Assembly: GCA_949318235.1 (NCBI GenBank)
Contig: OX439132.1
Span: forward strand, 42,860,331-42,924,330
Direction: 5' to 3'
Source: Ecdyonurus torrentis
Taxonomy: Eukaryota > Arthropoda > Insecta > Ephemeroptera > Heptageniidae
Length of the DNA: 64,000 nucleotides
Positions 33,081 through 45,006 of this stretch are shown here, piece after piece. Within the stretch, counting starts at the first letter, position 1. Every line of letters starts with the position of its first letter. The notes under the pieces were generated by a model that made no database searches, was not told where the DNA came from, and saw nothing but the letters and a program-made list of their open reading frames with translations. A program made the position numbers and the translations under genes.

Positions 33081-34100
33081 GCTAGCAATAAACGTTTGAT
33101 AACAATAATTTCATTTAATATCACGATTATCTCATATATAGTTTTAAAAAAAATCTCCACTATGTGTGTAAATAATATAAAAAAAAATTATATATTATTT
33201 ATAGATTTTAACTATTTGTTCAGTTCTAATTGTATAGGATTAAGGCTATATAAAACTATAATTATATTAGACATGTGCTTTACAGTTGTTGGTTTAAAAT
33301 TCTGCTGATTATTGTATACCTTATGCTAGCTCCTAAATGTTTGATAACAATAATTTTTATTTAATATCACGATTATCTCATATTTAGTTTAAAAAAAAAC
33401 TCCACTATGTGTGTAAATAATATAAAAAAAAATTATATATTATTTATAGATTTTAATTATTTGTTCAGTTCTAATTGTATAGGATTAAGGCTATATAAAA
33501 CTATAATTATATTAGACATGTGCTTTACAGTTGTTGGTTTAAAATTCTGCTGATTATTGTATACCTTATGCTAGCTCCTAAACGTTTGATAACAATAATT
33601 TCATTTAATATCACGATTATCTCATATATAGTTTTAAAAAAAAACTACACTATGTATGTAAATAATATAAAAAAATTATATATTATTTATAGATTTTAAT
33701 TATTTGTTCAGTTCTAATTGTATAGGATTAAGGCTATATAAAACTATAATTATATTAGACATGTGCTTTACAGTTGTTGGTTTAAAATTCTGCTGATTAT
33801 TGTATACCTTATGCTAGCTCCTAAACGTTTGATAACAATAATTTCATTTAATATCACGATTATCTCATATACAGTTTTAAAAAAAAACTCCACTATGTGT
33901 GTAAATAATATAAAAAAAAATTATATATTATTTATAGATTTTAATTATTTGTTCAGTTCTAATTGTATAGGATTAAGGCTATATAAAACTATAATATAAT
34001 TAGACATGTGCTTTACAGTTGTTGGTTTAAAATTCTGCTGATTATTGTATACGTTATGCTAGCTCCTAAACGTTTGATAAAAAACTTTCATATATTGTCA
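33081..34100. repeat. Tandem repeat, unit about 244 bp, four copies plus a partial
   Basis: The word GCTAGC followed by TCCTAAACGTTTGATAA starts units at 33081, 33325, 33570, 33813 and 34058. The units are nearly identical in the parts compared, including TGTTCAGTTCTAATTGTATA and TTAGACATGTGCTTTACAG. They lie between the divergent promoters of the leftward gene and the polymerase gene. Open frames here (33069-33308, 33763-33999) simply repeat with the unit and are not annotated. Confidence 0.92.
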
Positions 34101-34616
34101 CGACTTTCTCATAATATGATAATACACTTTAAGCATATGTTCCGTAAAAAACGTTATATATGTATCTATAGGATGTATAATCATGTATTTATAATAAAAG
34201 TATTTATAAAAAATTGAATAAATATAATATAAAAAGGTTAGAACCTCAAACATATAAGACAACAATTTTTTTTTAAAAATAAGCAGAATTATGATGGTAC
34301 AAGGGTAAATGTGGTATGTTTTCAAAAAATGCTTATATGAAATAATTAACGAGCTATACTATCAGTTAACAAGAACTATGACCTCTAAAAATCTGCATAT
34401 TCGATTTTTTTTAAAAGCTGTACTCACAATATAAAATGCATCGCTTGCAATAATTTATATTTTACGCGTTTTAATTTTATGACGTATATTTTTTAAATAA
34501 ACTTTGACCTTATAATTTTACTTCGATGCATGTTTAAGTTTTTCTTGCAACTGTCTTAAAAAAATAAATAAATAAAAAAAAAAAAAAAAAAAAAAAATAT
34601 GGGAGGGAGGTGACGG

Positions 34617-34625
34617 TATATAAGG
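34617..34625 (+). promoter_or_regulatory. TATA box TATATAAGG of the polymerase gene
   Basis: Same nonamer as at 24851. It follows a long A tract (34570-34597) and a G-rich word. Transcription would start near 34648. Confidence 0.6.
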
Positions 34626-34729
34626 CCACGTCTAAAAATTATCGCGTTTGTCTTTCTAAAACACTTTGCTGATCAAAGTAAGAGTTGCTGCAACAAATTT
34701 TGAAGTATATGTGATCGACGTAAGTACAA

Positions 34730-35050
34730 ATGTTATCTGTTTAATATGTATTTTATGTTGTAAATTTTTATCAAAAATATATTATTTTTTTTTTTAATTT
34801 ATAGGTTTTTAAATTGTAATGCAACTTCTACTTCAGTCAGATAATTGAAGTTTTAAAGACCTCTACGTTTCAGCTAATTATGCAGGTTTGTATAAAATAT
34901 TAAAATATAATAATATATGAGAATAATAAAAAAAATTTAATTTTCATATTGATATACATGTCTCATAACATTTAATTTAAATAAACCATTAACGGTTATG
35001 CATTGATATTTTTATTAAAAATTAATTGTTACTTTGTGTTTTTGTTTTAG
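34730..35050 (+). other. Two predicted 5' introns of the polymerase gene
   Basis: The first intron starts at GATCGAC|GTAAGTACAAATG (about 34720) and ends at TTTAATTTATAG (about 34804). The second starts at ATGCAG|GTTTGTATAA (34886) and ends at TTTTGTTTTAG (35050). The second splits the coding sequence two codons after the ATG. Confidence 0.6.
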
Positions 35051-38000
35051 AATCGTCCATCAGTTATAGTACAAAATTCCATCTATAATCCCAATAAAAG
35101 ACGTCGTTTAAGCAGCAGATCTTCTTCTTCTTCGTCTTTATGTTCATCTTCTTCTTCTTGCTTGCAAAGCGTGAATGACGAGTATCAACAAGAACATGGT
35201 GTGGACATCTCTGAACCTGGCACTTCTGCTTCAAACAAGGTTACAAACAATTCAAAATCTAATAGATATAAGAGCGCTTTCAATAAACGGGTTGTGCAGA
35301 TTAAATTTAGAAATACTGAAAAAATACATGATGTTGTTGAATTTTTAAAATGTAAATTATATCCAATTAAGGATTATCTTAGCAATCAGTTAATACAAAA
35401 AAAGGGTATCCGATTTCGACTTGTTCTAAATTGTAAATTAGAGCGACCGAATAGTGATGAAATACTTGATGGTAACTTTAAGACAGCCATGACGCCAATG
35501 TTTTCAAATGAAGACATCGATCTCGAATTGCATGATATGTATGATAAAATTATTACAGAGTTAGCTGATATGCAGGAAAAGGGAAGTGGGTGGAAGGTTG
35601 TTAAAATAAAAAATATTTTATTGCGACTCACAAAATATACACCATTATCAGGTTCTAGCTATATTCCGCTTCCAAAAACATATCTAAACTCTAAAGCTAT
35701 AGTAAATATTAAAAATGATGACGATAAATGTTTTTTATACTCGGTATTATGTCCACAAGTAAAAAAAAATAGGAGTAATTTATTGCGATATAACTCGTTA
35801 ATCAATACATTAAATACAACAGGTCTTTCATGGCCATTACCTTTAAACCAAATTAGTAAGTTTGAAAAAAAAAATAATTGCTATAGTATCAACGTCTTTG
35901 TAATTGATGAAGACTCATTTAAAGATGAAATAAGACCGCTTCGAATATGTAAGTTGGAAAAGGTAAACCATAGAGACCTTTTGTTATTAAAATCAGAAAA
36001 CAGGACTCATTATTGTTGTATTCTTAATGTCGCATCTATCATTAAAAAACAAGTATGTAAAGATAACAGTAACAGAAAATTACATGTCTGCAAAAGGTGT
36101 TTTGCATACTTCAAAAGAAACGGAAAAGAAAAACTTAAAGATCACAAAATTTTATGTGACCAGAATCAAGTGGCTCAAGTTGTTTTACCTTGTAAAGATG
36201 GTGATCAATCTCCAGTATTAGAATTTCAAAATTATTATAAAAAATACAAAGTACCTGTAGTCTTGTTTTCTGATTGTGAATCAATCATCGTAAAATCTAA
36301 AGCAGTAGCGCAAGACAAAACGAAATCTTTCACAAATAAAGTTTCAAAACATGAAGTTATGTCGATTGGTTGCTTTGTTTATTCGCATTTAAATAAAAAA
36401 AGTTTAGGTAATATACCTTTAGGTTACCATAAATTTGAAGGTAATAATTGTGTTAAAAAATATGTTAAATTTCTTGATCACGTAGCTGATGAATATTCTA
36501 AAATTTATAAAAATAGTATTAACGATGAAATACCTGTGTTCAAAAGCTCGCGTGTATTACTTCATATTGAGAGGCTTAAACAAAATCCCAATTGTCATAT
36601 TTGCGGTAAAAAATTCTTAAAAAGTGACGTTCGTGTATTAGATCATGATCACTTGACAAAAGAACTGAGGGGTTTTGCCCATGCAAGTTGTAATTTAAGC
36701 TTTAAAGCTCCGAGACATATTCCAAATTTTTTTCACAATCTCAGTAATTATGATGCACATTTTTTTGTTAAAGCACTATCGTCAAATGTAAATAAAAATC
36801 CTGTTACTGTAATACCTCAATCCTCTGAAAAGTATATTTCATTTTCTAAAAAATACCCTCTGCCTTTCGACGTCGCAACAAAACGTTATCAATTTATTGA
36901 AATTAGATTTCTTGATTCATATAAATTTATGGGTAGATCAATCGATTCGTTAGCTTCCATGTTGCCTAAAGATAAATTATTCATAACAAAAACTCAATTT
37001 AAACCTGAAGATTTAGATTTAGTCTCTCGCAAGGGGATTTTTCCATACGAATTTGTAGATTGTAGAAAAAAATTGAATGAAAGAAGTCTTCCTCCAATCA
37101 ACTCTTTTTATAGCAAACTAAATAAAAAAAATATATCAAATGAGGATTACGAACACGCACAAAACGTATGGACTCATTTCAATATACAGAATCTCAATGA
37201 ATATAGTAACCTATATCTCAAAGTAGACGTTTGTTTACTTTGTGATATATTTCTTAATTTTAGAGAACTCTGTTTTCATCATTTTGAAATCGATCCATGT
37301 AATTATTATACAACTCCGGGAATGAGTTTCGATGCTGCGCTTAAAATAACTGGCGTCCAGTTAGAATTAATAACAGATATAGATCAAATGTTGTTCATAG
37401 AGAGTGGCATACGTGGTGGCAATACACAATGTATCATACGTCATTGCAAAGCAAATATTAAATCAAATCCTGATTTTAATCAATTAGAACCGGAAACACG
37501 TATATTTTACGTCGACAGTAACAACTTATATGGCGCTTCCATGGTAAGCAAAATTCCTACGAGAAATTTTATGTGGGCAGACGTCAGTTTGTTTACAAAA
37601 GAGTTCATATGTAAAATTGAGGACGATTATGAGGACGGATACTTTCTTGAAGTTGATTTAATATGCCCTGATCATCTTCATGATATACACAACGACTTCC
37701 CGTTCTGTCCAGAACTTAAAGCACCCCCTGGGAAAAAAATTAAAAAATTATTATGTACATTAGAACGTAAAACTAAATATATTATTCACCATTTAGCATT
37801 AAAATTAGCATTACAACACGGTCTTGAGTTAGGTAAAGTTCACAGAGTCCTACAATTTAAACAAGAAGCGTGGTTAAAAATATTTGTTGATATATGTACA
37901 GAAATAAGAAAAAATGCTAAAAATAATTTTGAAATTGAATTTCCTAAATTATGTGTTAATTCAACTTATGGTAAATCGTTAGAGAGAGTAAGAGACCGAA

Positions 38001-38722
38001 ATATGTTTTACATGTTGTATACACCTGAGGACTTTCAAATATTTGTAAATAAACATAACTATAAAGACTGTGTAATTTATTCTGAAAATATAGTGGGAGT
38101 TACATTAAATAAATTAAAAGTAAAATTAGATAGGCCTTGCTACTTGGGTATGGCAATATTGGATATTTCTAAATATATAATGTATAAATTTTTATACGAG
38201 GTGCTAAAACCTTTCTGGGGTGAGAATGTAAGGGTCGCTTATAGTGACACTGATTCGTTTGTACTTGTAATTCGTTCCAACACTTTTGAAGAAGATCTCG
38301 CTAAACTGAAAGATCACTTTGATTTTTCAAATTATCCACAAACTCATCCACTTTTTAGTGAGGTTAACAAAAAAGTGTTGGGAAAATTCAAGGATGAAAC
38401 CGCTGGTAAACCAATTCAAGAATTTATTGGATTACGTCCTAAATGTTATGCTCTAAAGTTACATGATTCTAATAAATTAACTTGTAAAGGCGTAAAGTCT
38501 ACAAATCTGAATACTGATATTTTGTTTGAAAATTATAAAGATTGTTTGCTAAATCAGAAATTAATGTACACTTCATTTTACACTATAAGATCATACAAAC
38601 ATGACGTATATACAATACATCAAAACAAGTTGGCACTTTCATGCTTTGATGATAAAAGATATATAATGCCAAATAATGTTGATACACTTGCTTATGGTCA
38701 CAAAGATATTCCTTTTAATTAA
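34880..38722 (+). CDS. Protein-primed family B DNA polymerase, spliced
   Basis: Proposed coding exons 34880-34885 and 35051-38722 give 1225 aa. The frame upstream of TTG 35162 is open back to 35051 without an ATG, so splicing supplies the start and adds a basic, Ser-rich N-terminus. Exonuclease motifs: D410-x-E412, Y569-D570 and D728 (YLKVDVCLL). A zinc/HNH (endonuclease VII-like) insert has C517, C520 and D533-H-D-H536. Polymerase motifs: D824 (DSNNLYG), N972 (NSTYG) and Y1066-S-D-T-D1070. The segment between the exonuclease and palm carries the terminal-protein regions typical of protein-primed enzymes. Role: replication of the linear element from its terminal repeats. All catalytic residues are present. 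Confidence 0.92.
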
Positions 38723-38820
38723 TCTTTTATATATATATATATGTTGCAGAAGCTGTCACGTGAAATATTGATTCTATCTATTTATTAATTTTTCACGGCA
38801 CAAAGGTAATATATAAAAAA

Positions 38821-39276
38821 ATGGTTGAATATAATGTTTCATTTTTAATGAACAAAGAGTTTAATAGCGATGTATTTAGTGACAATGTTAAAATAAATGC
38901 AGGTATTTGTAATGAAGCTATTCCATTCCCATGTGTTACATTACATTTTAAAGGAAATGTTGGATATTTACTTTTGACAAAAGATGAATGGCACAACCTT
39001 GTAAATACGGCAAATGAACTTACACATCTTTTAAGAAACAAAAGTATTGTTTCAGTTCGGTGTAGAGTTCTTCCTCACCTATTCGTTTCCTTATATTACA
39101 AAAAAGGTTTATGTAATATTAAGTTGGAACGATCTCGAAATCCAATTCCACATACAATTAAATATCTTCCTGATAAAATATTTTGTATAAATGATAAAAC
39201 ACTCTTATGTATATGTGATAATGCAATAAGTGTAAATAATTATCTTAATTTATTAAATAACTTTAAATTATATTAA
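38821..39276 (+). CDS. Small protein, possibly PC4-like DNA binding
   Basis: 151 aa, last gene before the right terminal repeat. Residues 43-70 (FKGNVGYLLLTKDEWHNLVN) resemble the strand-plus-helix core of PC4/p15-type single-strand DNA-binding proteins (a short beta strand, then xLTxxEWxxL). The rest is not recognised; several Cys occur near 98 and 136-141. No signal peptide. Assignment is weak. Confidence 0.55.
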   Translation: MVEYNVSFLMNKEFNSDVFSDNVKINAGICNEAIPFPCVTLHFKGNVGYLLLTKDEWHNLVNTANELTHLLRNKSIVSVRCRVLPHLFVSLYYKKGLCNIKLERSRNPIPHTIKYLPDKIFCINDKTLLCICDNAISVNNYLNLLNNFKLY

Positions 39277-39616
39277 ATATTACCTTAAAATTTATGAAGA
39301 GCTATATTTTAGTATATTTGTTGGTTACATTATACAAAGAAAAATAATTATAAAATAAAATATATTTCTAACGTATAATAACGTGTTTTATTTTACTTCC
39401 TTCCATGTTAATTAAAATTAAACTATAATATATATTATGTATAAAATAATCTAATCCTTTTCTAGATTAAACGTATACTTTCTTATATCCACTATTAATA
39501 GTAACAATAAATAACATAAGTTTATAATCATACCAATTTCTTTCTTTCTTTTAAAGAGAGAGAGAGATAAAAGAGATAAGGGCGAAAAAAGGTAGTTAGA
39601 GAGGAAAAGAGAGAGA

Positions 39617-40081
39617 AAAAAGGGAGTCAAAGAAAAAAGGGGGGGCAGAGAAGAAGAAGGGGGAGAGGTAAAGGTAGAGAGGCAAAGGTAGAGGGGCAAA
39701 GGGGAAGAAACAAAATCTAAAAGCCAAAGGGGGGAAATAAAAAGCAGGCAAAGGTAAAGGAGGAGAGCCAAAGGGGAAGAGGTAAAGGGGGAGAGACAAA
39801 GGGGGACAAAAAAAGGAGGCAGCTAATAAAGAAAAAAGACAAACACAACAAAGGTGAGGGAAGGGGCTAACTACCAATCTACAAGGTAAAAGGTATTAGA
39901 GCCATCTCATTCCATATCCGTTACGTCATAACAACTTAAAAACATGTTTTATGACGTTTTAATGACGTAACATTACTTATCTATAAACTATGACGTCAGA
40001 TCATTTTATCAGTGATGTCTCAGGGTTTTCAGGGTAGGTTGTGACGTAGTTGGAGCCATAAACTGCACACCTTATTCTACT
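39617..40081 (-). repeat. Polinton right terminal inverted repeat
   Basis: Reverse complement of 21882-22346, ending ...CTTATTCTACT. A GA-rich tail lies on its inner side (39540-39616). It contains the mirror set of ACGTCA words, including the palindrome TGACGTCA near 39991. Confidence 0.95.
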
Positions 40082-40087
40082 GCCAGT
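40082..40087. repeat. Polinton target site duplication, right copy
   Basis: GCCAGT, identical to 21876-21881. It continues into TAAAATAAATATG, the same context as the host unit copies at 12311, 16211 and 20729 (GCCAGTTAAAATAAATATAT). Confidence 0.95.
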
Positions 40088-40503
40088 TAAAATAAATATG
40101 TTAATCTGATATTTTGATTTACAAGGCTCTGATGTTGGTGACTGCTGCTTGCACTTTATGCTTCAAAACTTCATCCCTATCCTGAGCAGACCTGCGACTG
40201 TGACTTGTCATGTCAATTTGAACTCAAGTAAGTGATTTACTACATATATCAATTAACTTAACATAAAATATAACTAACTGATTGTATAATGCTAAGCATG
40301 GAGTAAATTATTGTGGCATTGATCTGCTGTGTATAATAGCCTTACCAAGTTATCACAGTTAAATCAGCGACTATTATTGCATTTAAATAGATTTCGGAAT
40401 GCTTGTACTGTTATTATTTCTTTCCTTTGTATTCTGAGGCCGTAGTTTATACTGACAGTACTGTAAGTTCACGTTGTCGTGTTCTCGTCACTTTGATGTC
40501 TGA

Positions 40504-40510
<7 letters not shown>

Positions 40511-40567
<57 letters not shown>
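40511..40567. repeat. (GA)n microsatellite of unit 4
   Basis: Pure AG dinucleotide run, in the same place in the unit as 12831-12879. Confidence 0.95.
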
Positions 40568-40570
<3 letters not shown>

Positions 40571-41269
40571 CTGTATTTTCAACTGGCTACAGCTACGTGA
40601 AATTTTATTTAAGATAAAGACTCTCGCAAAGTGGCTTATGTCACGTGGTGGATTTTTTTAGTAAAGAAAAATTTAAACTTAGCGTACGGAAAAAGGTTAC
40701 TGAAGAGTAATAATACTTCTTGTCTTTATTTTTAGAATCAATTTGATAAATATAAAAAGGTTTTAAGATGAGCAGAGCTAACTATTTACCACTGAAAAAA
40801 TAAAGTTTTTACCAACAAGTTACTGTTTTAAATTTTTTAACCAAGTAATTTTTTTCTACTGAATAGTTACATCTCCGTAACTAATTAATAAAATCTTAAA
40901 TTAATATTTTTCATGTATTTTTAAGTTTTTTAAGCCTATTAAAGTGTAAAAATTATTATAATAATATTTTTCTATTGCTTCACAGATAAAATGTGCAGCA
41001 ACGACCGACGCTAGTTCAAACTCGACTACCAGCAAGTGTCCCAGGGCACACCACCTCTGGCACTTGCTGTGCCGGGACCAATTGTTCCTCTGACAGACCA
41101 CGCTGAGCTGCAGGCGGAGTGCAGCAGTTTGAGCGCCTGTCTGCCATGTTGATGTTCGGTCTGCAAACTAAGCCAGAGGTCTTGAGGAGGATCTTCTTTG
41201 AGTTATCATCAGATATCAGTCAGGGTGTGAGGAGGAATGTGGCGGCCAGCTTGCATTAGGTTAGTATAA

Positions 41270-41275
<6 letters not shown>

Positions 41276-41308
<33 letters not shown>
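41276..41308. repeat. (TA)n microsatellite
   Basis: TA run after the HEAT-like module. The inverted copy has its own TA run at 58509-58540. Confidence 0.9.
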
Positions 41309-41314
<6 letters not shown>

Positions 41315-41496
41315 TAAGGGTTGTCTTATAGCACTGATAATAAAGTTAACTATATGATACTAAAAAAAAGGTTTTTTAATATATTTGCAAAGATCTTCCT
41401 GTGCATTGCTACCATAAAAAAATAATAATTAGAGCAGAGAAACAATTTAGAGAAGCGCTTTCCTTTCAAAATTTTATATTTTGTTAGATACAGGTA

Positions 41497-41616
41497 CAGC
41501 TCTGGCGAAAAGTTACCGAACGATTTGTATAGGCAATCCGCAACTACACAATGTTATCTTTATGAGAAAAAGCAGCGGCCGCCGCTGCCCCGTTCGGGAA
41601 CTTTTGGCCAGAGCTG
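41497..41616. mobile_element. 120-bp mariner-like MITE
   Basis: Terminal repeats CAGCTCTGGCGAAAAGTT and its near-complement AACTTTTGGCCAGAGCTG, with CCGAACG/CGTTCGG just inside, flanked by TA (41495-41496 and 41617-41618). The paralogous empty site is in unit 2 near 17702 (ACAGGTACATTGGG), which shows a clean insertion at one TA. The internal GC-rich core (CGGCCGCCG) is unlike the AT-rich surroundings. Confidence 0.88.
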
Positions 41617-42713
41617 TACATTGGGTAGATACGTGAAACACAGTCGTCATGGTCAATTTTCTAATTTAGCACGCAGCAGTATTTGTATATATTTTTTATC
41701 CTTTGTGACGTACTGTGCACAGGGTAGGTTTAGTAATGACAAAACAATAATTTGTTTGTAGCGTTCAAAAAGAAGGACAACTTTTTTCCTTTTATTTTTG
41801 TTTGTGTAAAATAAGCCAAGCGTAAACTTTTAGAACATCAGCTATATTTAAATTAAAATATTCCAACTTATTGATATCCTGCAGAGTATGCAACAAGTGT
41901 GACAGGTATGCGTAACTGGTTGCATACTTTCATATCTTGTAGGCGCTATAATAAAAACGTTTGCCCCCTTTTGTTCCAGTGCGTCAATCGTCTACTCTGT
42001 ACTAAGTCATGCTGAAGTGGAGGCAGCACGGACCAGCTATCTATCACAGGTAATTATACAGCATAATATATTACATATTTTTTTCCCTTTTTTTTTCGCC
42101 GAACATTTTTTGCATCTTACATTAGCTCGTTCTGTAAGCTATACACAAATATTGAGCCAGCTTGGAAATTGTTCCTTTTTAAAAACATCTGATCATGACG
42201 TCATTACCTGTATACTACGTATATATGTATGGTCGATCTTTGTTATTTCTTCGTTTAGAATTTAAACCTGATAAAAATGAACGAAACTTCACATAAAAAA
42301 GTTCCATGTTCAATATGTAAAGCTGTTTTCTTGCAACAAAAAATGCACATTTCATTTCAATAACCATAGTTGATTATCATTTTAGTAACAGAAAACAAGG
42401 GTTACAAAAAGCATTTATAGTGTAAAAACACTTAATACTGGACTTTTTATTTTCAGTATGATAATTTCAAATTTTTATTATTTTTGTTTCAGATGTAGCT
42501 AGCTACGGTACTTGGTGTTAACACCTTCACATAGCGTGGTCTTGTTGAAGAAGAGCTAAACTTACCTTATAAAAGATGTACAAAATACTATAATATTATA
42601 TATCTTTTGTTATGATTATGTTGCTTCCAAAACTAAAACAAGTTAACATTTAAAATATAACATTTAATTCTACTAAATATACCTAGGTATATTAAATTTT
42701 TATTTATTTATGT

Positions 42714-42913
<200 letters not shown>

Positions 42914-43000
42914 CGCATGTAGGTAGATATAGATAAATAGATAGATAGATACTGAGGTATGTAGATAGTTAAATAAATAAAATTTTACTATAACGATATT

Positions 43001-43764
43001 TATTTGGTAGAAATAAAATGTTTACTTTAAGTGTTAAGTTGCTTTGATTAATATATTAAATGCAAAAAAAAAATTGCATTTACATGCTATGTAGTTTAAT
43101 AGCATAATTTCACTAAATTTTAATTAAATTTAGGATTTGAATAATAACTTAATTGCTTTAAAATTAAAAAATAAATTTTTATGTATGCATTGCAAGATTG
43201 TAAAATACAATAACATGATTTTTTGTCTTGATTAAATAATAACTTGTGCCATTTGTGCCTAACTTATTATTATATCAACGACCATTTATATTTTATGTCG
43301 TAAACTCTCAGTTTTGTGTACGTCGTTAAAATCTGTGAGTTTCTCTATTTTGTTGAATGTTCAGTTAGGTCAGCAGCAGACTTCAATATAAACATGCTAA
43401 TGTTAAAGTTTACTATTTTGTAAAAATTCAATTGTGTGAAATGTTCATTTTTTGGGAACCCTTATTTTTTGCAATTTCAAAAACTAGAGAGTTTACTGTA
43501 TATAAATGTATAAATAAAATAAAAAGTTAAATTAGTTTTGCTATTATAAGCTTTGTTTTTGTTTTGTTTTTATCATTTACCCTTTCATACAGCTATTAAA
43601 AAAAGCATTATATTAATTAAATAAAAAATATACCATGACAAAAAAATGGTACAAAATACAAATAAAAAAAACTAACAGCTAAATTTATTCCTCTAATTCA
43701 GACCTAGGCCACCTATAGTTTATATCTATGCTTAAAAAGTTGCATAACTGCAAGGGGCAAATCT
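43001..43764. other. AT-rich spacer
   Basis: No gene recognised. A segment around 43300-43500 recurs in inverted or diverged form near 55075-55255 (words CTTCAATATAAACATGCTAATG and ACTTTAATAAACGGCTATG), so it is probably a dispersed repeat. Confidence 0.4.
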
Positions 43765-44165
43765 TAGTTTGAAAAATCAGTCTTATACCTCCTAGAACTT
43801 GATGTTCTCCGAGTATTAATCTTCTTGACTATGCCAACTTCCGTGGCCTCAGATAAAATTACACAGCTACCTTCTTTTGTATTATGTGCTCCGATTACAA
43901 TATTTTGCGGTTTTAGCTGATTTTTAGCTTGAAAAATGAACCGATTTCCACAAAAATGATATTACGATGACAGACTAGTGCAGGAGGTATATCCCTATCT
44001 ACTTCAAATCCAGGCAACCTATGATATAGTTATGTTTAAGATGTTGCCTAAATTCAAGGGGCTAAATATGCTATATCTGCTACTGTGTTATTTTCTCCTA
44101 ATAACAAAAACCTGGTTTAGACACCACAGAGTGCATCAAGAAGGGATCAGTTTCAGTTTTTTTTA
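43765..44165. repeat. Dispersed repeat, copy 1
   Basis: Shares long stretches with 48716-49125, such as ATACCTCCTAGAACTTGATG and TTGCCTAA.TTCAAGGGGCTA. Direct orientation, diverged. A further partial relative lies at about 46020-46150. Confidence 0.75.
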
Positions 44166-44284
44166 TTATGTTTTTTTTTTATAATTATAAATTATTTTCT
44201 TGTAATAATAAATTTTAAAAATAGTTTCAATTATAACCTTTAAACAATTTCCAAAATTAATAATAATATAATCTTAAAACTTTA

Positions 44285-44360
44285 CTTTGACTCGAACCCA
44301 CACACTTCCAGGTTAAGAGGTTACAAGTCAGCGGCGTTATCCATTAGGACACAAGCGCAT
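44285..44360 (-). ncRNA. tRNA-like segment (degenerate, SINE-type head)
   Basis: On the minus strand it reads GTGTCCTAATGGATAACG, an A-box-like region, and ends with the B-box GTGGGTTCGAGTC. The T-arm 3' half does not pair, so this is a tRNA-derived relic, not a working tRNA gene. A second copy is at 51512-51580 on the plus strand. Confidence 0.45.
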
Positions 44361-44439
44361 TAGGAAGAAAGTGAAAGTAAAACTGCTTGTAGAGTTGCGG
44401 TATTTAAATTCATTTCATAAAAAGTATAGTGAGCTTTAT

Positions 44440-44505
44440 AAGACTTGAACCCACGATCTCAAACTCAAGTGTGTGACCTGAACCATTCGGTCACCACAGC
44501 GTGTT
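44440..44505 (-). ncRNA. Second tRNA-like segment
   Basis: Minus strand reads GTGGTGACCGAATGGTTCAG near an A-box position and GTGGGTTCAAGTC at the B-box. Stems are imperfect. A partial copy is at 51390-51420 (plus strand). Confidence 0.42.
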
Positions 44506-44806
44506 AATATTAGTTGAAGTTAAACTTTTATTTGAGTTTTAGCTTAAAATTTTATATTTTGCCGCCTGTATCGATAGGCAACTGCTGGTGCATACATGTA
44601 TCGCGGGTGTACAACACATGCAGGATACGTAAATTTCACACCACGTTAAAACGTCAGATAAAGGTTGAAATTAAAAACTGACCTCAGATTCAAACTCTAA
44701 TGACCCAAATTAGTAAGAAAACATGTCTAACTCAATTAGATCAAAATTTTACATAAGTAGATTTATGCTAATTCCTCTGAAACAAAAGGGTATATTGAAG
44801 ATTTGA

Positions 44807-45006
44807 GGGCAGTTCTGTAATTAGCAGTTGAAGGGCTTTCTACCGATGTATATGTTATTGGGCTTCTTGACAAAAAAGTTTTCAGCTTGAAAAACAAAGA
44901 AGTGGTTACTCTTGCTTGTTTTTGTGACCTTGACACTTTGGCACGCGAATTGTAATAATTTGCGCATTGTTGGAAAGCCCTTGATGTGCTGATTACAGAA
45001 CTGCCC
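44807..45006. repeat. 200-bp element with GGGCAGTTCTGTAAT terminal repeats
   Basis: Starts GGGCAGTTCTGTAATTAGCA and ends with the reverse complement TGATTACAGAACTGCCC; GGGCTTTC/GAAAGCCC lies just inside. A paralogue with both ends is at 50938-51136. Probably a MITE carried within the inverted repeat. Confidence 0.65.

Larger units (their letters stand above)
21882..40081. mobile_element. Complete Polinton/Maverick element, 18.2 kb
   Basis: Bounded by 465-bp terminal inverted repeats that begin AG and end CT and by a perfect 6-bp duplication GCCAGT. Inside are all Polinton hallmark genes: packaging ATPase, integrase with chromodomain, adenovirus-type protease, penton-type and major capsid proteins and protein-primed polymerase B. 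Genes from 22.6 to 30.3 kb read rightwards, two at 31.1-32.7 kb read leftwards and the polymerase and a last small gene read rightwards. The element lies inside a copy of the host segmental unit, whose sequence continues from 40088. None of the core genes shows a disabling stop, consistent with recent activity. Confidence 0.97.

Noticed and set aside
33069..34217. Recurrent 69-79 codon frames upstream of the polymerase
   Set aside because: They repeat with the 244-bp tandem unit, are AT-rich and lack domains.
44285..44505. Functional tRNA genes
   Set aside because: A- and B-box words are present but the T stems and acceptor stems do not pair.
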